From Cunninghamia lanceolata (taxonomy: Eukaryota > Streptophyta > Pinopsida > Cupressales > Cupressaceae), in the NCBI GenBank assembly GCA_027924645.1, contig BSBN01000334.1:682001-746000 (forward strand): a stretch of DNA of 64,000 bases, written 5' to 3'. A program made the translations under genes and the position numbers. Each line of letters starts with the position of its first letter. The stretch's first letter is position 1. Shown piece by piece: positions 58,513 to 64,000 of this stretch. Below the pieces are notes generated by a model that had not been told where the DNA came from, did no database searches, and saw only the letters and a program-made list of their open reading frames with translations.

Positions 58513-58822
58513 CTAGGCCTTTGATTGTTGTTGAACTAGCTTAGTCTGATGAATGGCTTCTAAGCAGATTTCATCTAGTTCACTAAGCTGCAAGACTCTC
58601 TCCACCTGAGTTCGATCAAGGTTGAAGTCTAGATCCATTACTGTTCTAAGCATTTGGAGTTCAAATTCAATGGGGAGAAAAGGTTTCTTCCCAAGGACCA
58701 ATTCATAAGGGGTAAGACTACTGGTGAATTTCTAAGTTGTATTGTAAGCCCAAACAACCTCAGGCAATTTCCTGGCCCAATCCTTTCTGCCTAATGAAAC
58801 TATTTTTGTTACGATGATTTCG
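58513..58822 (-). pseudogene. Integrase C-terminal part, gypsy element 2
   Basis: VLGKKPFLPIEFELQMLRTV followed by a charged helix (RTQVERVLQLSELDEICLEA), equivalent to 20865-21155 of the first copy. It is cut from the core by the solo LTR. Confidence 0.85.
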
Positions 58823-58827
58823 AGCTC

Positions 58828-59676
58828 TGATGAAGGGGTAAATCATAAAACACACAACAATAGAAATTACACACTAAAAATAGAACTTTCTTTTATTGAT
58901 TTGGACAACTTATTACATTACAGAAGCTCAAATACAATTAGAGGAATCAACCCTCAATAGGCTGCAACACATTACAACTTCCTATCATAAGACTCTAGAA
59001 TCATCTGCCTTTTGTAACCCCAAATCAGCTAGGGTTTATGTTTTCCCACCTATTCTTGACTCTACACTTTCCCCCTTAACTCCACTACTGCCCAAGGTTC
59101 CCAAAAATGGTTATTAATAGCCTTTTTGGTAGCCAACAACCTAATTTCAAAATTTGAATCTCCCTCCAAAAATAGGTCAACTTCTGGGAGCCATAACTTT
59201 TGATCCTGGTGTCTGATTGACAAACCATTTTATGTGTCAGAAAGCTCATAGAGTGCTCTACGCGCTAAGAACTAGCTCTACCTATTCTGGCAATTTTTAG
59301 GCATGTACAAGACGGTTTAGTGCCTCAAACCTGAGTTTGAATAAATTTCAGGCATTTTTCAGGAAACAAAAACTTTAATATCTTTCAGCTCACAAATGAT
59401 CTTTGCGTGATTCCTTCGCCAAAGGTCTTATTTTTTAGTTATGAAGCTTCCTGTAAATTTTCACTTCAATCCATGCCCAAATGCAAACTTTCTAAAAATA
59501 ATAGGTTGCTATTTTTAGCAGTTTGGAAAAACTAAAAGTTCTACATCATTATTCAAGCGATTATGGAACCAGAACCACAAATTTTGAAAAGAAATGGAAA
59601 GAACATCAACAATTTGAAACACTTTTTTTTTGGGTGATGCAAGATTGCCCTTACACCATTGGATGCTCCTACATCA
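58828..59676. mobile_element. Solo LTR (849 bp) inside integrase of gypsy element 2
   Basis: Starts TGATGAAGGGG, ends CTCCTACATCA (imperfect inverted TGATG..CATCA ends). AGCTC flanks both sides (58823-58827 and 59677-59681) as a perfect 5-bp target duplication. The uninterrupted equivalent in element 1 (near 21160: TTCAAGTTCCCTGTTAGTG) confirms the break point. It has no internal region, so it arose by LTR-LTR recombination after insertion. The family differs from the other LTRs in this window. Confidence 0.9.
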
Positions 59677-59681
59677 AGCTC

Positions 59682-60260
59682 TCTATTAGTGACTTCTACT
59701 TGTCCATTTGCTTGTGGGTGATAGGGTGATGACTTTCTATGGCTTATCTGGAAATGATTGGTGAAGGCTAATAGAACTTTGGACATAAACTGAAGTCCCT
59801 AGTTTGTGACAATAGACCTAGGGGTTCTAAATATGAGAAAAATTCTGTTATACAGAAAGTCTGCAACTTGTTCTTCTCGAGTGACTTTGAGGGCTTGGAC
59901 TTCTGCCCATTTGGTAAGATAGTTTGTGCAGACCAGAATATATTCTTTCCCTTGTGAAGGGGGATTTATAGGACCAATGAAATCCAATCCCCACTTTTCA
60001 AATGGTTCAAAAACTACCTATGGTTGTAGAGGCATTTCATTGGATGCTGTAGGTCTTCCCGCTCATTGGCATTCATCACAACGGTGAACGTAGTTCTTCA
60101 CATCCTTGTGCATTGAGGGCCAATAGTATCCTGCACCTAAAATTTTATGGGAAGTTCTTATGGTAGAGTAGTGTCCACCAGATGGGTCATCATGGTAAGC
60201 TCTAAGGATGTTGTATGTTTCATCTGGTTTGACGCAATGTCACAAGACTAGATCATGCCC
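59682..60260 (-). pseudogene. Integrase N-terminal and core part, gypsy element 2
   Basis: The core starts MDFIGPINPPSQGKEYILVC with NYLTKWAEVQALK. The Asp-containing TYQRPQF-type block and SSPYHPQANGQVEVTNREL (catalytic Glu) lie at 59786-59690. An HHCC-like finger precedes the core to about 60260 with stops. Confidence 0.85.
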
Positions 60261-60386
60261 ATTTCAGAATAACATGCCATTAATCCATTTAAAGTGAGCA
60301 CTTTCCCTAATAAGGCATTTCCTTTGTTTTGATGTGAAGTCTGGGGGAAATTTTGAAGTCGCTAAGTAATTGGCAATGTATGTAAA

Positions 60387-61620
60387 CTAGGGTGCTTTAA
60401 TGGAGACAATGAATAAATTCTCATAAGGAAATTCATCCTGAACAGGAGTACAATCTTCGTCATCTTGCTTTATTTGGGATAGAAAATTTGCAACTACATT
60501 GAATTTCCTAGGCTTATCCATTATGGTCACATTGAATTCTTGGAGAAGTAATAACCATTTGATTATGTGTCCATTCACTGAGGGTTTGTTCATCAGGTAC
60601 TTGATAGCTGAATGGTCTATGAATACAGTCACATTGTATCCCGTAATGTAATGCTGAAATTTGTTTATTGCATGGACTATTGCTAGAAATTCCTTCTCCA
60701 TGGTAGTGTAATTTTGTTTTGTGGGGCTCAAGTTTTTGCTAACGAAATATATAGCGTATTTCCCAATGTTCTCATCTTCTTGTCCTAACATTTCTCCAAT
60801 GGCATCCTTGGAAGCATCAACATATATATGGAAGGGAAGTTTCCAGTTAGGTCCTCATAACACTAGGGCTGAGACAAGCTTTTCTTTAATGATGTCAAAA
60901 GATTTTTGACATTCTTTTGTCCAGGCAAAATCCACATCTTCCTGCAGAAGAGAGAACATGGGAGTTGCAATCTTACTGAAGTTTTCTATGAATCTCTGAT
61001 AATAACCAGCGTGTCCTAAGAAGCTTCTGATATTGGTTTGATTCTTTGGGGTTTCCAGCTGTTGTATCACTTCAATCTTCTTAGGGTCAACCTTTATCTC
61101 TTCGGCTGAAATATGGTGTCCTAGTACTATACCTTGTTCTACCATTATGAGACATTTCGAATGGCTTAGAGATAGTTGATGATCTTCACATCATTGTAAC
61201 ACTCTATCCAAATTTTTGAGACCTTCATCAAAAGTAGAACCATAGACTGTGAAGTTGTCCATATAGACTTCTACATAGTCGTTTACGAGCTCGGCAAAGA
61301 TAGCTAAAATAGCTCTTTGGAACGTGGCAGGAGCATTATAAAGCCCAAAGGGAAGAACATGACATGCAAATGTTCCCCAAGGATAGGTGAAAGTAGTTTT
61401 GTCTTGGTCCTCTGCTGCCACTTGTATTTGGTTATATCTGCTAAACCCATCCAGAAATGAGAAATACTTCCTTCCTGCTAGATTATCCAAAACTTGGTCT
61501 ATGAAGGGTAGTGGGAAATAATCTCTATAGGTTGCTTTGTTGAGTTCTCAGTAGTCAATGCACACTCTCCATTTCCCATTTTTCTTTGGTACTACCACTA
61601 AGGGTGAAACCCATTTGCTA
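60387..61620 (-). pseudogene. Reverse transcriptase and RNase H, gypsy element 2
   Basis: RT starts near VVVPKKNGKWRVCIDY. A CGA to TGA stop follows at 61550-61548. Then FSFLDGFSRYNQIQVAAEDQ, the active-site box reading VEVYMDNFTVYG (about 61260; the second catalytic Asp is Asn), GIVLGHHI, FLGHAGYYQRFIENFSKIA, and RNase H with NYTTMEKEFLAIVHAIN and DHSAIKYLMNKPSVNGHII. The YMDN change would be expected to abolish polymerase activity. Confidence 0.9.
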
Positions 61621-61787
61621 TTTGAAATAGGATAAATAAATCCCACTTGTAAGATTTTCTCAATTTTAGTTTTGACAATATCCTTGAGAGCTAGATTGAG
61701 TCTTCACTACGGTTGACGATCTAGTCTAACATCTTCGATATAGATGTGGTGGGTGCAAAGACTTGGGTGGATTCCTCTCATATCTAT

Positions 61788-62755
61788 CTAGTCCCAAGCA
61801 AAAGCTTTGGACCTGTTCATCAAAACATCAAATAATTTGCGCTCGTCGGATTCTGTCAACCAACTATTGATATTTAAAGTCTTTCTTAGCAATAACATGA
61901 TAGTCTTGGTTCCAGGGTAATTGGAGGTGACAGTGTGAACTTCTTTCATTAATGTCTTGAGAGGACAACTATGTGGTATGATTCTATGAAGTCTAGCAAT
62001 ATCTAAGAAGAAATGATCTATTTTCAAGATGCTATTTGCCAGGGGACAGGGTCGAGTTGTTAAGTTAGTATAATCATGTTCTTCATCATTAATGTGGATT
62101 GGATGTCATAAAATTTCTTCCACCTCTAAAGCTTCTTCATCTTCTGAGCCTATGGAAAGATCTTGGACGTTGTCGAATTCATCTTCCAGTTCTTTGTTGT
62201 GTTGTTTAATAACCACCATGGCAAGTGAAGTTAGATTTTCTTGCTTATCAGATTCATCTGATTCATCCACCCAAACTTGGTTATATTCTACAGGTTGAGT
62301 GAGGGGTATAGAATTAGATGTTTGCTACTGAGACCATGTGAAATGACCATTCCTCCCACTCTGCAGTCAATCTTGGCTGTGACTGTAGCTAACCAAGGTC
62401 TACCCAATATTATTGGGTAACTATCTTTGGGTGTGAGGGACTGAAGAACTTGGAAGTCTACTGGATATTCCCAATCATCAACTTTGATAGGGACATTTTC
62501 TAAGACTCCTTTGGGAATAGCTATGCCCTGATTTGCCATTTGTAATATGGTAGTTGTGGGGCGAAGGTCAGTGAGTCCAAGTTTTTCCATAACATCCACT
62601 GTTATAACATTAATGGCTGCTCCCAAGTCCACCAATGCATTAGGTATTCCCACTCCATTAATTGTTATTGTTATAAGTGGGCTACCTGGGTCACCATATT
62701 TTGGAGTTAAGGTTTTCCTAGCTAACAATTCAGTGAGATATCCATTAATGTGCAC
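61788..62755 (-). pseudogene. Protease and linker, gypsy element 2
   Basis: GVGIPNALVDLGAAINVITV holds the DLG-type protease site, followed by VMEKLGLTDLRPTTTILQMA, the ILGRPWLATVTAKIDCR block and an acidic linker to RT. This supplies the part that element 1 lost at its break with the telomere-like array. A frame break occurs near 62290. Confidence 0.87.
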
Positions 62756-62764
62756 TGTATTAAT

Positions 62765-64000
62765 CTATTTTGGTTTCCTTCCTGGTGTTTCAATGCATAA
62801 TTGTTTAACTAGTTGGTTTAGTACAGGAATTTCTTTGATCGCTTGTAACAGAGGAATCTCGATATGGAGATGTTTAATTTCTTGTATCAGAGCAGTTTCG
62901 TTAAACAATGATACTTCTAGTGAGTTCTTAAGGGCATTTGATCTGAGATGATCCAGAAAAGGTGCCTGGGTTTTCCTTCTTGGCATGGGAGTATTTTCTG
63001 GAATCATTGGTGGTTTCTTAACAATTTCTTCCTGAGATGGTCCTACGATAGGTGTTGAGGTTATCTGGGGTGCCGGTAAGGATAATTCCTCCTAAGTTTT
63101 CTTGGAGTCATGTTCTATAGGTACAAGAGTAGTCTCTGGTTCTACGTTGAGTTCTTCATCTGGGTCTTCTGTAACTTCAACAATGGTTGGTTGATTAAGT
63201 GTTTTTCCCGACCTTAATTGAAGGTTATCACAATAGATAGCATTGACCCCTGCCATGTTATCCTGATCAGCAGCATACACTGGGGCATTTTGACGTGTGT
63301 TCTTGGGATTAGGAATAGGTTGTGCCAGCATTGGTAGTTGATTAACTTGTTCACTCTGCTGAGGGTTTTGGGGAGCCGTTAGAAGGTTCTGTTGTGGATT
63401 TGGCATTTGTCTAGGACCATTGTAGAATTAGTTTGGTTGTTGATTCCATTGTGGAGGTTGATTGTGAGAGTGTCATTGCTGATTTGGCCATTGGGGGTTT
63501 CCCTAAGCTTGGTTCATCCATTCAGGTGGTCCCCAAGGTGGATAAGATCTCCATCCAGGTGGTATTGAAGGCCATGGAGCTGACCACTGAGTATTGTTCC
63601 AAGAGTTTGGAGGTCGCCATGTAGGGTTCAAGTTCTGACCATAGGAGAAATTTCCTCTAGGTCTCTGGCCTACAAAATTGATTTCTTCCTCAGTGTGAGC
63701 TGGTCATTTTTTAGAAGTCTTGATAGCATTTAGAATCTCACATTGATTAGTGGTATGACTCTTTTCACAAATTTGGCAAATGTCAGCCTTGTCAAAAGGA
63801 AATTCTCTTAATAGATGCTTGTTTCAACACCTAGGACAATAGATGGATAAGGTCTCAGGGTTACGTGCTTTGGCTTGTATTCCATCCAAGGTAGTGTTTA
63901 GATGAACAAGAATGTCAGTTTTCAAATTCGTTATTTCCTCTCGCAATTTACTATTTCATTGGAGCTCCTTAGGAGGCTAGATTTTTGGATTCATCCTCAA
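62765..64000 (-). pseudogene. Gag 3' region, gypsy element 2
   Basis: From the window end: a coiled part, then a zinc knuckle CQICEKSHTTNQC (C-x2-C-x3-H-x4-C, one residue shorter than usual) near 63775, then INFVGQRPRGNFSYG, a Trp/Pro-rich stretch (WRPPNSWNNTQWSAPWPS) and a Gln-rich linker (QQNLLTAPQNPQQSEQVNQL), and the NAIYCDNLQLRSGKTL motif typical of Athila-like gag-protease junctions (63230). Stops near 63495, 63430 and 62765. Confidence 0.83.

Larger units (their letters stand above)
58010..64000 (-). mobile_element. Athila-like Ty3/gypsy element 2, runs off the window
   Basis: Minus-strand gag, protease, RT, RNase H and integrase in order from 64000 to 58513, with a 3' non-coding tail to about 58010. 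It is the same family as 20345-24196. It keeps the gag and 5' protease portion that the first copy lost. An 849-bp solo LTR sits in the integrase. RT has YMDN instead of YMDD. The 5' LTR lies beyond the window. Confidence 0.88.

Overview
The window is nuclear DNA of a seed plant. The evidence is a multi-exon gene with GT-AG introns, Arabidopsis-type CCCTAAA telomere-like repeats, and nested Ty3/gypsy elements of the plant Athila-like and Tat lineages. Low gene density, A/T-rich sequence, a long intron and heavy nesting of retroelements would fit a large genome such as a conifer's. No single sequence here proves the taxon.

Layout. (1) 20-2524: the only convincing host gene, a seven-exon S28 (Pro-X carboxypeptidase-like) gene of 385 codons. 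It reads through without a stop but lacks the middle of the cap domain. A TRIM-like element (2760-about 3702) lies just downstream. (2) 3703-5882: gene-free DNA with microsatellites. (3) 5883-12029: a DNA transposon with terminal inverted repeats, an apparent 4-bp target duplication, palindromic subterminal motifs, two internal tandem-repeat blocks and a decayed seven-exon gene I do not recognise. Its right end plus about 430 bp of flanking DNA is amplified into six tandem units of about 1,217 bp (11248-18545). (4) 18546-20344: nothing recognised. (5) 20345-24196: an Athila-like gypsy pol, minus strand, cut inside its protease by a telomere-like array.

(6) 24197-39140: degenerate CCCTAAA/CCCTCAA arrays, split by a 7.6-kb non-autonomous LTR retrotransposon (25246-32843, gag plus a long non-pol ORF) and by an unclassified 4.5-kb insertion (33739-38261). 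(7) 40649-57154: remains of another non-pol retroelement-type ORF on the minus strand, split by a 13.5-kb Tat-lineage element (41481-55025) with paired LTRs, PBS, PPT and a perfect ATAAC duplication. (8) 57677-58010: a 45-bp minisatellite in codon phase. (9) 58010-64000: a second copy of the Athila-like element, minus strand, running off the window and carrying an 849-bp solo LTR in its integrase.

The elements form a readable relative chronology: Athila-like pol, then the telomere-like array at its broken end, then the non-pol LTR element within the array; separately, the non-pol ORF, then the Tat element; and the second Athila-like copy, then the solo LTR. Almost every transposon gene carries stops or frameshifts, so the elements look inactive. 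The best candidate for something undescribed is the 4-bp-TSD transposon with its unrecognised gene and the tandem array grown from its end.
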